Shown: one piece after another, positions 45,401 through 55,984 of the stretch
Layout of the letters: each line of letters opens with the position of its first letter
Position numbering within the stretch: position 1 is the stretch's first letter
Assembly (NCBI GenBank): GCA_037176705.1
Contig: CM073890.1
Coordinates: forward strand, 95,904,591-95,968,590
Source of the DNA: Molossus alvarezi
Lineage: Eukaryota > Chordata > Mammalia > Chiroptera > Molossidae
Length of the DNA stretch: 64,000 nt
Reading direction: 5' to 3'
The notes under the pieces: model-generated
Told to the model about the DNA's origin: nothing
What the model saw: the letters and a program-made list of their open reading frames with translations, nothing else
The model's database searches: none
Position numbers and translations under genes: made by a program

Positions 45401-46247
45401 TGTTCATTTTCATTGGTTTTGAGGAAGTTTTTCACTTCTTCTTTGATCTCCATGGTAACCCATTCATTGTTCAATAACATGCTGTTTAGCCTCCATGTGT
45501 TGAAATGTCTTTGCATGTTCTTGTTACAATTGATTTCTAGTTTCATGCCATTGTGAACTGAGAAGAGGCTTGATATGATTTCAATCTTCTTGAACTTGTA
45601 GAGACTTAGTTTGTGCTCTAACATGTGGTCTATCTTTGTGAATGTCCCATGTGCACTTGAGAAGAATGTGAATTTTGTAGTTTTGGGGTGTAATTATCTC
45701 TAGATATCTATGAAATCCATTTGATCTCGTATTTCATTTAGAATCCGTGTTTCCTTGTTAATTTTTTTTTCTAGAAATCTATCCATGATGTCAGTGGGGT
45801 ATTGAAGTCCCCTGCTATGATTGTATTGCTGTTGATTTCTCCTTTGAAGTCCTCGAAAATATTTTTAATATATGTTGGTTCTCCTATATTGGGTGCATAT
45901 ATGTTTACCAAGGTTATATCTTCCTGTTGGGTAGATCCTTTCAATATTATGTAGTGGCCTTCTTTGTCTCTAGTTATGGACTTCATTTTGAAACTACTTT
46001 ATCAGATATGAGTATTCCTACCCCAGACTTTTTTTTTTTTTTTTTTGCTTTCTGTTTGCTTGAAAGATTTTTTTCCATCCCTTTACTTTCTGTCTATGTA
46101 AGTCTTTTGTTGTGAGGTGGGTCTCTTGTAAACAACATATATGTGAGTCATACTTTTTTATCCATCAGCTACTCTTTGTCTTTTTATCGGAGCATTCAAA
46201 CCATTCACATTTAAGGTGATAATTGATATGTACTTATTTATTGCCAT
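42420..46247 (-). pseudogene. L1 ORF2 remnant (endonuclease, reverse transcriptase, Cys-rich end)
   Basis: In an intact L1, ORF2p nicks DNA and reverse transcribes L1 and SINE RNA at the nick. From a start codon at 46245-46247 to the stop at 42420-42422 there are 3828 bases, equal to 1275 residues plus stop, matching the usual family length. Visible in pieces: an APE-type endonuclease segment with GDFNTPL (within 45771-45986), the RT entry 'KSPGPDG' and 'YRPISLMN' (44589-44960), GTRQGCPL and the catalytic FADD (44138-44149), and the C-terminal Cys-rich [14 protein letters not shown]. Disruptions: an early stop before the endonuclease core, frame changes near 44085, near 43945 (A-run) and at the A-run 43681-43695, a TGA replacing Trp at 42816-42818, and a TAA at 42552-42554. 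Other breaks lie between 44960 and 45771. Confidence 0.92.
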
Positions 46248-46292
46248 TTTTGTTTAATGTGGTTCTGTTTTTCTTCCTATTTCTTCTACTAA

Positions 46293-47164
46293 TTACAGCA
46301 GTCCTTTTAGCATATCTTGCAGTGCTGGTTTGGTGCTAATGTATTCCCTTAGCCTTATTTGACCTTCTATTTTGAAGGATAGCATTGCTGGATAGAGTAG
46401 TCTTGGATTCAGATCCTTGTTTTTCATGACCTTGATTACTTCATACCAATCCCTTCTGGCCTGTAGTGTTTCTGTTGAGAAGTCAGCTGAGAGCCTTATG
46501 GGGTTTTCTTTGTAGGTAACCAGTTGCTTATCTCTTGCTGCCTTTACGATTCTCTTTTTGTCTTTAATTTTTGGCATTTTAATTACTGTGTGTCTTGGTG
46601 TGGGCCTGTTTGGGTTTCTTATTTGGGTTCTTCTTACTTGGGGCTCTCTGTGCTTCTTGAACTTGAATGCCGTTTTCCTTCACCAAGTTAGGAATGTTTT
46701 CTGTCACTATTTCTTCAAATACATGCTCTAATTCTTGTCCATTTTCTTCCTCTTTGGGGACTCCTATGATTTCAATGTTATTACGTTTCCAGTTGTTCCA
46801 CAGTTCTCTTAAGCTGTCTTTCTGTTTTTTAAGTGTTTTTTCCTTTTGGTTTTCTGATTGGTTGATTTTTTCTACCCTGTGTTCTAATTCACTGATCTGG
46901 TCCTCAGCTGCCTCTACTCTGCTGGGTAGTCCTCCCAATGTGTTCTTAATTTCTGCTATGTCATTCTTCATTTCCACTTGGTTGGTTTGCAATGTTTTTA
47001 TCTTTACTCATGGTGCTGATGTCCATACTCATGCTGTTGAGCTTCCTCAAGATCTTGGCTCTGAACTCTACCTCTGATAATTTGCTTAGCTGCATTTCAT
47101 TTATTTCATCTTTGATAGAGTTCTCTTGTTCTTTCATTTGGGATTTGTTTCTTTGTTTCACCAT
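46293..47164 (-). pseudogene. L1 ORF1 remnant (RNA-binding protein)
   Basis: ORF1p normally forms trimers that coat L1 RNA. Three overlapping or adjoining frames together cover it: 46961-47164 (N-terminal start and beginning of the coiled coil), 46579-46992 (coiled coil with heptads such as 'EAAEDQISELEHRVEKI', then the RRM-like part 'NNIEIIGVPKEEEN'), and 46293-46577 (C-terminal domain with 'LSADFSTETLQARRDW'). The three lie in different frames, so at least two frameshifts separate them. About 290 codons in total, slightly shorter than primate ORF1p. Confidence 0.9.
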
Positions 47165-47964
47165 TTTGGCTATCTCAGTGAGTTTTGGAGCCTGCCAAAT
47201 TTTCCCTGTGGGTGTTGGTGTTCTACTGTTTGTGGTTCCCTCTACTGGGTTTGTATGAGCCTGGGTGGGCCCACATTAAACACCACTGCCAAGTCTTACT
47301 TTCCGGGGTAGATTGGCAAGCCCAGGAAAGGTTCAGTTATCCTCTAGCTTTTTCATGGTGGCTAGTAGGCTCAGTTACTCAGTTCCTTGGAGTGTAGCCC
47401 TGGTGTTCTGCATAAGAGGATTTCTAGAGCTTGAGATAGATGCTGGTTGTCAATGAGCCTCAATTTGCATTTCTTTTTTTCACCTGGGAAAGGCTGAATC
47501 TCCAAAGGGGGACTGCTGCTTTTCCCCACAGCTCTGGGAAGGAGCACACTGGCCACTGTCCTTTGTGGCTACAACTCAGCAAAAACTCTGAGTGTCCTCC
47601 AAATCCAGGGGGTCCCCATAGAGTTCCAGCCCAGTCTGCCCTCCCTCTGCCATAGCCCCCAGGTGTGTGGCTGTGGCTATTTTAGTGCTTTGTCTTGGCT
47701 CTCTGCTCTGTGGATTGGGCTTGGTCTTTATTCCCCAAGGGCGCGGCTCACAGCTAAGACTGCTGCTGTCCGTTGGCTCCCAGCCCACCACCCTCTCAAG
47801 CCTCCGCAGATCCTACCAGTGTCCCTGGTTATATGGTCCTGTCCTGCTGCTTTTCTGTTGCTTTGTTCCGAGGATTTGTCTTTATTTTAGTGGTTATTTC
47901 CGTTTGGTCCTGGGAGATTGTTTGTGTAACTCCTATTCACTCCGCCTCCATTTTCACATCCTCC
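47165..47964 (-). promoter_or_regulatory. L1 5' UTR with presumed internal promoter
   Basis: About 800 bp between the ORF1 start and the target duplication. It is more GC-rich than its surroundings and starts GGAGGATGTGAAAATGGAGG on the L1 sense strand. Full-length L1 elements carry a Pol II promoter in this region (family knowledge). Plus-strand frames of up to 101 codons across it are antisense artefacts. Whether it still drives transcription cannot be judged from sequence. Confidence 0.7.
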
Positions 47965-47980
47965 GAAAGTAAGTATGTTT

Positions 47981-48609
47981 TAAATCTGAGGATAGAAAAA
48001 ATAAATTTAAAAACTATTACTAAAAAACTACTATGAATTCAATAATTTTTTTGGAAAAAACATTGTTGTTTTAATCACATCATGTTCTATTTACATTTGA
48101 AAAATTATTTGTATAACTATTTACTCCAACTGCAGACCATGCTTGGATGCATATGGATTTTTGTATGTATTTTAATGAATTAATAGCCTCCCAAGGGTCA
48201 AGGATGTCTGGGTTTGGAACCGCCACACTGATAAGTTTGCAGTGAAGAACTGGTGAGAGGGATCTGTTTCCCCTGCAGAGATGGGTGAATGGCTGAATTG
48301 AGGAGCTCCCTGGAGTCGCTCCTGCTTTCACACATGTGTTTATCGAACAGCCCGGCCCGTGTGTGGCTTGGTAATGGAATTTCAAGGGAGATCAAATTGT
48401 ATGTAAATTGGGTGAGACTGATTTTATTTTTCTAAGGTTGTATTATATTTTAATAAAAAATAAGCGCATTCATTTCTACTTTTCAGAACTCTATGTTTTG
48501 AGAGAGAATATCAGTATCTTTTGACCTATGAAAAATTGCTGATTAAAGTAGCTAATTTATTAATTTTCTTAGGATGGTCTTTCTTAGGTCTTTTTGTCAG
48601 AAACCTTTA
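47981..48609. other. Unassigned, single-copy-looking DNA
   Basis: No repeat or gene recognised. 48110-48420 is of moderate GC with several palindrome-like motifs. A 101-codon minus-strand frame at 48080-48385 shows no domain. Confidence 0.4.
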
Positions 48610-48611
48610 TA

Positions 48612-48745
48612 CAAGTGTGGGAGAAAGGAGGTTCACAGTTATAATACAAATCTAAATACAATAATTAATTAATAATACTGTAATACAAGAATAAAGTCTG
48701 TGTTTTCTATACTCACAACTGTAAGCATGCTTTTGCCCACCCCTG
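48612..48745. mobile_element. TA-flanked palindromic MITE (older copy)
   Basis: 134 bp between TA dinucleotides (48610-48611 and 48746-48747). The left end 'caagtgtgggagaaaggagg' with 'ttcacagtt' pairs with the right end (reverse complement 'caggggtgggcaaaagcatg' with 'cttacagttgt'). The middle 'acaataattaattaataata' plus 'agaataaagtctgtgtttt' matches the second copy at 60142-60267. Mariner/Tc1-like size and target site suggest a non-autonomous element. It has no coding capacity. Confidence 0.78.
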
Positions 48746-48747
48746 TA

Positions 48748-49305
48748 TTTTGTTCGTAAAAGGTTCAGTCAAAAGGATTTTCTGAATTTTTAAGTCTAAA
48801 CAGCTAATGTTTTGTTCTTTTAATAACAAAAGCACCATGAAATTTTTATAAAAAATATTTTGAGAGGTAGCATGAGAGTATTTCTAATGTTATTTATTTA
48901 TTTTTTGGTAGAAATAATGTCACCTTTTTTAGTGCTCTTGTGCCAAGCTATCAAAATATATGTAGTCCAGTGTTCATATTTAACCAAAGAATCAGATTAT
49001 ATTTGCATTTGTGCCTATTAGTGGTCATAAAACTGCAGCTACAATAATTCACAATAAGACAGTGAGCATCCATAGCGTTCCCTAGTTATCCACTTTCGTG
49101 TGATCTTAAAGCTTCCCTGTTAAACCTCTGGAAAACCACTGAGAAGTGCAAGTGGAGAAGAGGCTGTCAAGCAGCCACATGAACTGGTCAGAATCATAAT
49201 GTTGGCAGTTCTGTAATCACTGAGCATACAAAGGCTGCAGGACAAATACTTTTTCCACCAACTGACTAAATGTGTATTATTGATGCATGCTTTAAAAAAC
49301 ACAGG
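48748..49305. other. Unassigned AT-rich DNA
   Basis: Nothing recognised. No gene, and no repeat other than short A/T runs. Confidence 0.4.
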
Positions 49306-49324
49306 TGAAAACACACCATTCTTT

Positions 49325-49418
49325 TTTGTGTGTGTGGTACACGCCCCTAGCGGGAACCAAACCTGGGACTCTCTAGTCCACAGGCCAATGCTCAACCGCT
49401 GAGCCAAACTGGTCAGGA
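49325..49418 (-). mobile_element. tRNA-only half-SINE with target duplication
   Basis: Sense order: tRNA-like head CCTGACCAGTTTGGCTCAG, 'gcctgtggactagagagtcc', 'caggtttggttcccgctagg', 'ggcgtgtacc', then an ACACACAC/A-rich tail. It stops at the same internal point as the copy at 35347-35447. A perfect 19-bp target duplication (tgaaaacacaccattcttt) lies at 49306-49324 and 49419-49437, proving that this short form inserted as such. Confidence 0.92.
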
Positions 49419-49437
49419 TGAAAACACACCATTCTTT

Positions 49438-49917
49438 GAGCTGAACTTTTAAGCATTTTCAGTCTAATCGTTGCTTGCTGACTTGCAGAAAGAAGGAATG
49501 CTGCCTAATACTCAATTAGCTGTTCCATAATTAACTATGCTGAATGCATTATAAGGACACATTTCTTTTTCAGCTAAGGAGCAAACAGTGGCCAAAATCT
49601 CTTACTGAAATGGCCTATATGGAGTCAGTCTAACCTTATCCATTTATTGGACACCATCCCAGAGTCACCAGGACTGTTGTCCTATCTGACAAGACCTAAT
49701 TGCTTGCAGAGCCCGGTGCAGGACCTGGAGGGCACCATATCTGGCTAATTTACCAGAGAACCTGGGCTGCTGGTGCAAGGAGTCCTGTGTCTAATGACAC
49801 AAAAAGGCAAAAAAGGTCACTGAAAGGCAAACAGAGATGATTTGGTTATTTGTCTACTTGTCCAGGCTCTCAGTTTGTCTGTCTCAAAATAACTTTTATT
49901 TTCTGAAAGAATCTCTA
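49438..49917. other. Unassigned, single-copy-looking DNA
   Basis: No repeat or gene recognised. Balanced composition and absence of mobile-element scars make it a fair candidate for a conserved noncoding element, but this is only a guess without an alignment. Confidence 0.35.
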
Positions 49918-50399
49918 TTAGTTTCTTCGGGCTGTGATAACAAAGTACTCTGAACTGGCTGGCTCAAAGCAATAGAAATGTATTCTTCCACAGTTCTGAA
50001 GGACAGAAGTCAAGGTTTTGGCAGGATCTCTGTTCCCTCCCAAGTATCTAGGGGAGGATTCTTCCTTGCTTCTTCCAACTCCCAGTAGTTCTAGGCATTT
50101 CTTATCTTTTGACAACATAACTCCAATCACTGTCTTTATCTTCACATGACCATCTTCCCTCTATGTCTGTCCCTTCGCTTGGTGGTCTCCTGTGTGTGTG
50201 TGTGTGTGTGTGTGTGTCCATCCAATTTTTTCTGTTATGAGGATGCCAGTCATATTGGATTAGGGCCCATTCTAGTGATCTCATCTTAAACTTGATCACA
50301 TCTGGAGAGACCATATTCCCAAATAAAGTTACATTCACAGGTACCAGGGGTTTAAGACTTTAACATATCATTTTGGGACACAATTCAATCTGTTATAGG
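49918..50399 (-). mobile_element. MaLR (MLT1-like) solo LTR
   Basis: Reverse complement of an ERVL-MaLR LTR: 'ttagtttcttcgggctgtga', 'taacaaagtac', 'ccacagttctgaaggacaga', 'catgaccatcttccctctat', 'gccagtcatattggattagg', 'gcccattctagtgatctcat' and an end near 'acacaattcaatctgttata'. A (GT)n run has grown inside it at 50191-50217. No internal region is attached. Confidence 0.85.
50191..50217. repeat. (TG)n microsatellite inside an LTR
   Basis: An uninterrupted TG run of about 13 units, probably expanded from the short GTGTGTGTCT-like segment normally present at this place in MLT1 LTRs. Confidence 0.93.
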
Positions 50400-50519
50400 A
50401 CCTAAGAATGCAAATTACTTCTTCTGGCAGTAGATGAGGGAGTTGAATCAATTGTAGCAATAGGCTACAAGTGCTCCAAGATGTATGAGACAAAAACATA
50501 AATGAAGGGAGTGTGACTC

Positions 50520-52143
50520 ATTAATTCACTTGTTCATTCAACATAATATATTACAGACCTACTATGGGTCAGAAATGAATTGGCCGTGACCATACAGTGA
50601 TGAACAAGACAGTGTGATATCTGCCCTCATGAAGCTTGGAGTTTTGTAGTAGATTTATAAATATTCAATTAATCATAGTTGAGTTAAACCTAGTGAATTA
50701 AGAATTTGAAAATGTATGAAAGCATATACTGGGAGGATTTGACACAGAGTGGGGAATCAGAGAAGGCCTTCCTGAAAATCAAGATAATGTGGCCATGACA
50801 GTCTAACAATAATAAAAATGATGACTGCGAACATCAACTGTGCACTTACCCAGGCACCACTGTGATTGTTTTGCTTGTATCAACTCTCCCATCTTCATGT
50901 CTATCCTTACTTTACAGATGAGGAAATGAGGCAGAGAGTGGTTGGGTAAATTGCTGAAAGTTGCACAAGAGGTAGGATTTCTGAGGTCTGGTTAACAATG
51001 AGAGAGGCAAGGGCGTGGGGAAAGAAAGCCCCACATGGACGCAGCAGCATGTGTGCCGGCTCTGGGCCAGGGTGGTCCCCTCCGTGGCTGGAGTGAGGTG
51101 AGCAAGGAGGAAGGTGATGCAGGAAGGGTGAGAGAGGCAGTCAAGGGTTCAGATCCTGAAGGGCCTTGCAGGCCAAATGAAGACATGTGTCTTTATCCCA
51201 AAAGTAATGTGAAACTGTTGATGGGTTTATATAGGACAATGTCTTAAAGAAATCTATATATTAAGGGGAGGGGCAATATTTTGTTGCAATGTAAAAAAAA
51301 AAAAAAAAAGGATTGGAGAAAAACAAGTGTCTCCAGGAAGGGTTAATAAGAAGCTTCATGAAAAAGATAATGGTGGCTTGGCCTAAACTTGTGACAATGG
51401 AGATGGATAGAGGTAGACAACGTTATGACTATTAGGAAGTAGGACTGAGCAGACAGGGCCAATATCTAGTGTTTTCATGATCAGCTGGATAGATAGTGGT
51501 GCCACTTACTGCAATAGGGATTATTGGATGAAGAGCCAGTTTTAGAGAGAAAACTGTGGCTTGATTTGGACACACTGAGTTTGAGGATCTTTGAGATATA
51601 TGAAAGGCTCTACCAAATACAGTTCTGCAGTACAAAGACAGCGTCAGGAGAGAGCTGTAATTACTGATGTCATTATAATATTGATAGCATTTGAAACTGT
51701 GGGAATGAGTGAGTTTGAGCAGATGGAAAGAAGGGGGTGTGAACAGGCTAGGAGCTTTGGATGAAGTACCAAGGATCTCTAGTATTTAAAAATAGGTAGA
51801 GAAAAGAAAGTGAGAATTAGAAAAGTGGCTGAAAGGTGAGAGGAGGTAAATTAGAAGCTAGGACATGATGTGGCAAAAGCCATGGGAAGAGAGGATTTCA
51901 AGGGAGTAAAGCGGTCTAATATTTCTGAATAAGATGATAAATAAAAATGTGCATTAGACTTAGCAGAAAAGTCACTGATAACCTTATCAAAAATAAGTTT
52001 AATGATGTTGAGAGGGCAATGGTGCATTGAAATGACTGTGGTCTTTTGAAATAAAGAAGCTGAAAAGTAAGAGTTGTGTACCATCTTGAAGAGTGTGGCA
52101 TGGGGAGATGATAGGGTAGTGGCTGACGGTAATGTGGAATCTT

Positions 52144-52193
<50 letters not shown>

Positions 52194-52530
52194 AAATGGG
52201 GATTTTTGTTTAGATCAAACTTAAACATTCAGGAAGAAATCAGTGGAAAGAGAGTAAAAGTTATTTAAACTACAGAATAAAGAGGACAAATGATAGCTTA
52301 AGATTCCAGACCGTTAAAAATTGATGGCAATTGTAACAAGCAGGAAGGAGAGGAAGGAGCAGAAGCAAATTCGGTGGCAGGAAGTTTCTATTTCATGGCT
52401 TCCAATTGTTTTGAGAGATAGGAAATGAGGTAATTTGCCCTGAACGAGAGAAGAAGGGCTTGGAGTCGGAGGAGATTGGAGTAGTCATTGCAGAGAGCGG
52501 GAGGATGCTGTAGAACCCAGGTGAGAAAGC
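50520..52530 (-). repeat. L2 LINE remnant, about 2 kb, 3' end to RT region
   Basis: Reads as L2 in reverse: 3' end 'tcacttgttcattcaacata', 'tgaacaagacagtgtgatat', 'ctgccctcatgaagcttgga'; then the C-terminal ORF2 part 'gaagggccttgcaggccaaa'; then 'gataatggtggcttggccta'; then the RT region 'aagccatgggaagagaggat' plus 'ttcaagggag' and 'tgatgttgagagggcaatgg'. The minus-strand frame at 51851-52228 retains a scrap resembling L2 RT, but the coding sequence is dead. Old and common to placental mammals. It contains a long GT microsatellite. Confidence 0.65.
52145..52190. repeat. (GT)23 microsatellite
   Basis: The longest clean dinucleotide run in the window: 23 GT units. Confidence 0.97.
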
Positions 52531-53404
52531 ATGTTGGTTCAGAGATCTTCGTCAGCTGGTTTCCCAGATGTGTTTCAAATGTCTGTGATGAAACCTGGTG
52601 CACATCTGTTGAAGCACTTAGCATCTTTGTTGAAAGGAGGTTTTATGAATTTGAGGTTGCAAGTTTGCCTAAAGGCAAACATTTCTTTGCATCATTTGAA
52701 AGTCATTCTTCGCAGATTCTAATGGGACTGCTACCAGCTTTAGGGATTTGAAATGTTGTGAGGAAATGTAGCTTCTTCTGTATTACAATCTCCACCCACC
52801 AGCAAAGCTTCTGCACATTGCTCTCCGGTTCCTTTGGAAGGTCGTCCATTGTCCTTAGTGCTTGCCTTGTTGTAGACAATTTCTCCTTTCCTTGAAGGCA
52901 ATTTGCCAAGGAGACAGTCACACTTAGGAAGCTTTTGTCACAGGATTATTACCTCTATTAAAAATTTTTTCACATTAGAAAGAGAGATTTATCATGAAAT
53001 AAATGACGGTTATTCCATATTTAGAATTAGTGTTGTTACTGGAAGAGAAAATGGTGTGCTTTCGTGTGTTTGTCTAGTCTTTATCCTGTACCAAATGGCT
53101 TGAGTCAGTTTTGACAGCTTTTGCCACTTCTGATGAAAACTTGGTAAGTAATTTGACAATGTTCCTTTTATCAATGTTGTTGCTTAAACAACTCACCTTT
53201 CAATTCTGTAGTAAATTTTCCTGTATTACCACACATTCTGGTGGTGGTATTTAAGCTTCTCTGTTAATGCTTAGGTTTTATTTTGGAATTGAGATTAGCA
53301 TAATTTTTTTTAGCAACTCTCATTCTTCATAATGATTTAATGATGTTGGATTTACAGAAAGAAAATGTACTGAAATTAATCCAGGAGCGTATATATGTAA
53401 ATAT
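52531..53404. other. Unassigned DNA
   Basis: Nothing named. Frames at 52488-52751 (plus) and 52703-52921 (minus) have no recognisable domain. Confidence 0.4.
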
Positions 53405-53416
53405 ATCTGATACCTT

Positions 53417-53890
53417 CTATTTTTTTTATTTATCTTTTTATTATTATTTTTTTAATCCTCACTGGAGGATATTTTTCCATTGATTTTCAGATGTGAGGAG
53501 AGACATATCGATTGGTTGCCTCCCACGAACCACAACTGAGGTACATGCCCTTGACCGGAATCAAACCTGCAACTCTTTGGTCCACGCTCTAACCACTGAG
53601 AAAAACTAATCAAGGCTATTTTTTATTTTTAAAATTATAGTTGATATACAATGTTTTATCAGTTTCAGGTGTACAACATAGTGATTAGACATTTATGAAG
53701 TGAACACCCTGAAAAATCTAGTACCCATCTGACACCATAACTAGTTATTACAATATTATTGACTATATTCCCTGGGCTGTACTTTATATCTCTGTGAGTA
53801 TTTTTATAACTGGCAATTTGTACTTCTTAAGCCCTTCATCTTTTTCATCCATCCACCAAGTCCCCTCCCCTTTGGCAATCATCAGTTTCC
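53417..53890 (-). mobile_element. Older L1 3' end, 5'-truncated, split by a SINE
   Basis: Reverse L1 3' UTR: 'aaaattatagttgatataca', 'gtttcaggtgtacaacatag', 'aagtgaacaccctgaaaaat', 'ttacaatattattgactata', 'tttggcaatcatcagtttcc'. A perfect 12-bp target duplication (atctgatacctt) lies at 53405-53416 and 53891-53902. About 300 bp excluding the SINE in its tail region. Confidence 0.9.
53445..53617 (-). mobile_element. Bat tRNA-derived SINE, internally shortened, in an L1 tail
   Basis: ATCCTCACTGGAGGAT hairpin, 'tttttccattgattttcaga', then almost no GA-rich segment, 'gacatatcgattggttgcct', 'ggaatcaaacctgcaactct' and a decayed head end. Several internal deletions relative to full copies. It lies next to the A-rich tail of the L1 at 53417-53890, so SINE tails landing in L1 tails account for the T-rich context. 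Confidence 0.85.
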
Positions 53891-53902
53891 ATCTGATACC
53901 TT

Positions 53903-55195
53903 GGTCAGTTCCTCATTCATCCCGTTCCATTGTCCAACTTGATTGTACCCTTCTTTCTATAGCAATTGAAAACCTTTCTTTGACAAAAAATTTAGAAGTG
54001 ATAGCACTTTATTTGCCAGTTTGCATTATTAGAAAATATTTCAAAAAGTATTTCAAATTTTCAAAAGTGATATTAGTTCCTTCATAGAACCAGGAAATTC
54101 TCAAAAGATGTGACATACCAACAGTGATAAAATACTCTGAGTATGACTGATACATATAGTTAATTATGAAAATCACCTTAGTAGCTTTAGAATAGCTTTT
54201 ATTTGTTATTTTAGGAAAATGCTATTCATCGTGTAGAATTAGCAGCCTTTAGAAATTTCAAGGCAGTTTGTTTTCTGCAAGGAATGCCTTGTACATACAA
54301 TTCATTCCAGAAGGGAGCCTAGCACCCCCTGAATGGCTTCATAAAGTGACTCATTATGGGCTAATTAGTTCATTTTCAACATTCATTGATTCATTTCAAC
54401 TTTAGTTAGGCAAATTAACCACCTGAGGTGCACCTGTTTTCGAGCATGTGCTACAGAAAAAAAGGGTCTACTCCTCCAGGGAGAAGCAGAGAGTGCTGCA
54501 TGTGGTAAATGCTTGAAGAATCACAAATTTCCTCAAAATCTCACTGCTATTCATTTTTGAGAAAATGCGTGTCTCTACCGCAACTTCTTTCCGATTTGCT
54601 TTTATGCTATCAAAGTATCTGCTGGCTTTGCAACAACTATTGCTCAGATCGTCTTCCACTGGATGTTTATTGTGTAGTTAGAGAAGATGTAATATTCAAG
54701 TATTTCACCTACTTGCAAGAAACATAGATTCTTTAGCTACAGAGGAAACAGTTTTAAAATGCCAATGGCCTTAGCACCTAAAACTCTCTATGATCTTGCC
54801 TCAAATTTTTGCGTTTCCCAATGGACAGAACAGGGTTGAGAATTCTTATGAAAAAATATTCCCTTTTTAAAAAGAGCATCAAAATATTCATTGGAGCCAC
54901 TCCATAGATATAGAATGGGTCCCATCCTAAATTTAGTTCATGTCAAGTCTGATGACAGCACTCACACACCCAAAGTGTATGAAAAGATTTATTGCCAACC
55001 TTCCAGGCAGGTTCAAACTCACTTGAGGGAAGGGGGAGGAGATGTGCTTGGCGTCTCTGTGGTTAGGAGATGGCCAAGGTGAGGGTTCCTGTGTGGGGTG
55101 AACCTTCCCACCGATGCCAAAGGAAGGAGCACCTGGGCTTTCGTATCAGCTTGTCCAGACCCAGGGCAGAAGGGAGGAGGGAGAGGTGAGACTTC
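53903..55195. other. Unassigned DNA
   Basis: No gene or named repeat. 'gaaaagatttattgccaacc' near 54983 contains AATAAA on the minus strand and could be part of an old LTR, but the rest is not recognisable. Confidence 0.35.
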
Positions 55196-55212
55196 AAAGA
55201 TATCTGCAATCA

Positions 55213-55463
55213 GCCCTGGCTGGTTTGGCTCAGCGGTTAGAGCATTGGCCCAAGGCCCAATGAGTTGTGGGTTCAATTCCAGCCAAGGGCATGTACCTCA
55301 GTTGCAGTTTGTCCCCGGCCCTGGTTGGAGTGGTGCGGAGGCAGCCTGTTCATGTGTCCCTTTCACAACACTTCGATATTTCTCTCTCTTTCTCTCCCTC
55401 ACTCCCACTGTATCTAAAGATAAGTGAAAAAACATCCCCAGGTGAAGATTAAGAAGAAAAAAA
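55213..55463 (+). mobile_element. Bat tRNA-derived SINE, hairpin-tail family
   Basis: Sense copy: GCCCTGGCTGGTTTGGCTCAG head, 'gggttcaattccagccaagg', 'gtgtccctttcacaacactt', CT-rich part and a decayed hairpin 'ccccaggtgaagattaagaa'. Target duplication aaagatatctgcaatca (55196-55212) and aaagatatctgtaatca (55464-55480), 16 of 17 matching. Confidence 0.93.
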
Positions 55464-55480
55464 AAAGATATCTGTAATCA

Positions 55481-55984
55481 AGCATTGTAGAGTCAGATTC
55501 TTTATTGCAGAAACCATCATGAAAAAAAAAATCAGGATTTTGTGGGGAAAAGTGTGAACTTTCATTTTTGTAGTGCTTTTAAAGGTCTAATGCATGGTGG
55601 GTGGGGAATCATTTCTTTTTGTGTTTAAGGCCTCCAAAGTTGTGATTGGCCCTGGGCCACAACTTACCTTTCTAACCTTTTCTACTCTCTGTCTTGGAAA
55701 CCACCTTTGAGCCACATGGAATCATGTGTTCAAGTCTCTAGCCCTTCACCTTTGGTCCGTCTCTATTCCTGGATGTCTTTCTTACCTCATTTGCAGGTTG
55801 GTATCTATTTGTCAAGTCCAGTTCAAAGGCTTGAACCTTTTTCTGGTTCTGCCTCTTGGAAGGAATCGCTGCTAACTCTAAAGCCCCCAAACATGTTTTG
55901 CTTCCTCTTAGTATAGCCCTTGTTCTCTAGCTGGTCTTTGAAAGAGCAGGGAGACCAGAATCCAAGAAACTGGTGCGTGTTTAT
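55481..55984. other. Unassigned DNA
   Basis: No repeat or coding domain recognised. Confidence 0.35.

Larger units (their letters stand above)
42176..47964 (-). mobile_element. Near-full-length L1 LINE with 5' end present
   Basis: About 5.79 kb of L1 in reverse orientation, bounded by a perfect 16-bp target duplication (gaaagtaagtatgttt) at 42160-42175 and 47965-47980. Sense order from the right: 5' UTR of about 800 bp starting GGAGGATGTGAAAATGGAGG, ORF1 remnant, a 45-bp gap, ORF2 remnant, short G-rich 3' UTR and an A/T-rich tail. Its 3' end belongs to the same family as the fragments at 11372-12154, 28200-28764, 29804-30101 and 60432-60650. Both frames are broken, so it cannot move on its own. 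Confidence 0.95.

Noticed and set aside
46667..47077. Plus-strand frames of 60-136 codons across 42943-48036
   Set aside because: All are antisense shadows of the minus-strand L1 ORF1, ORF2 and 5' UTR.
52074..52268. Frame containing a Cys-Val repeat
   Set aside because: The repeat is the (GT)23 microsatellite read in frame, lying in an L2 remnant.
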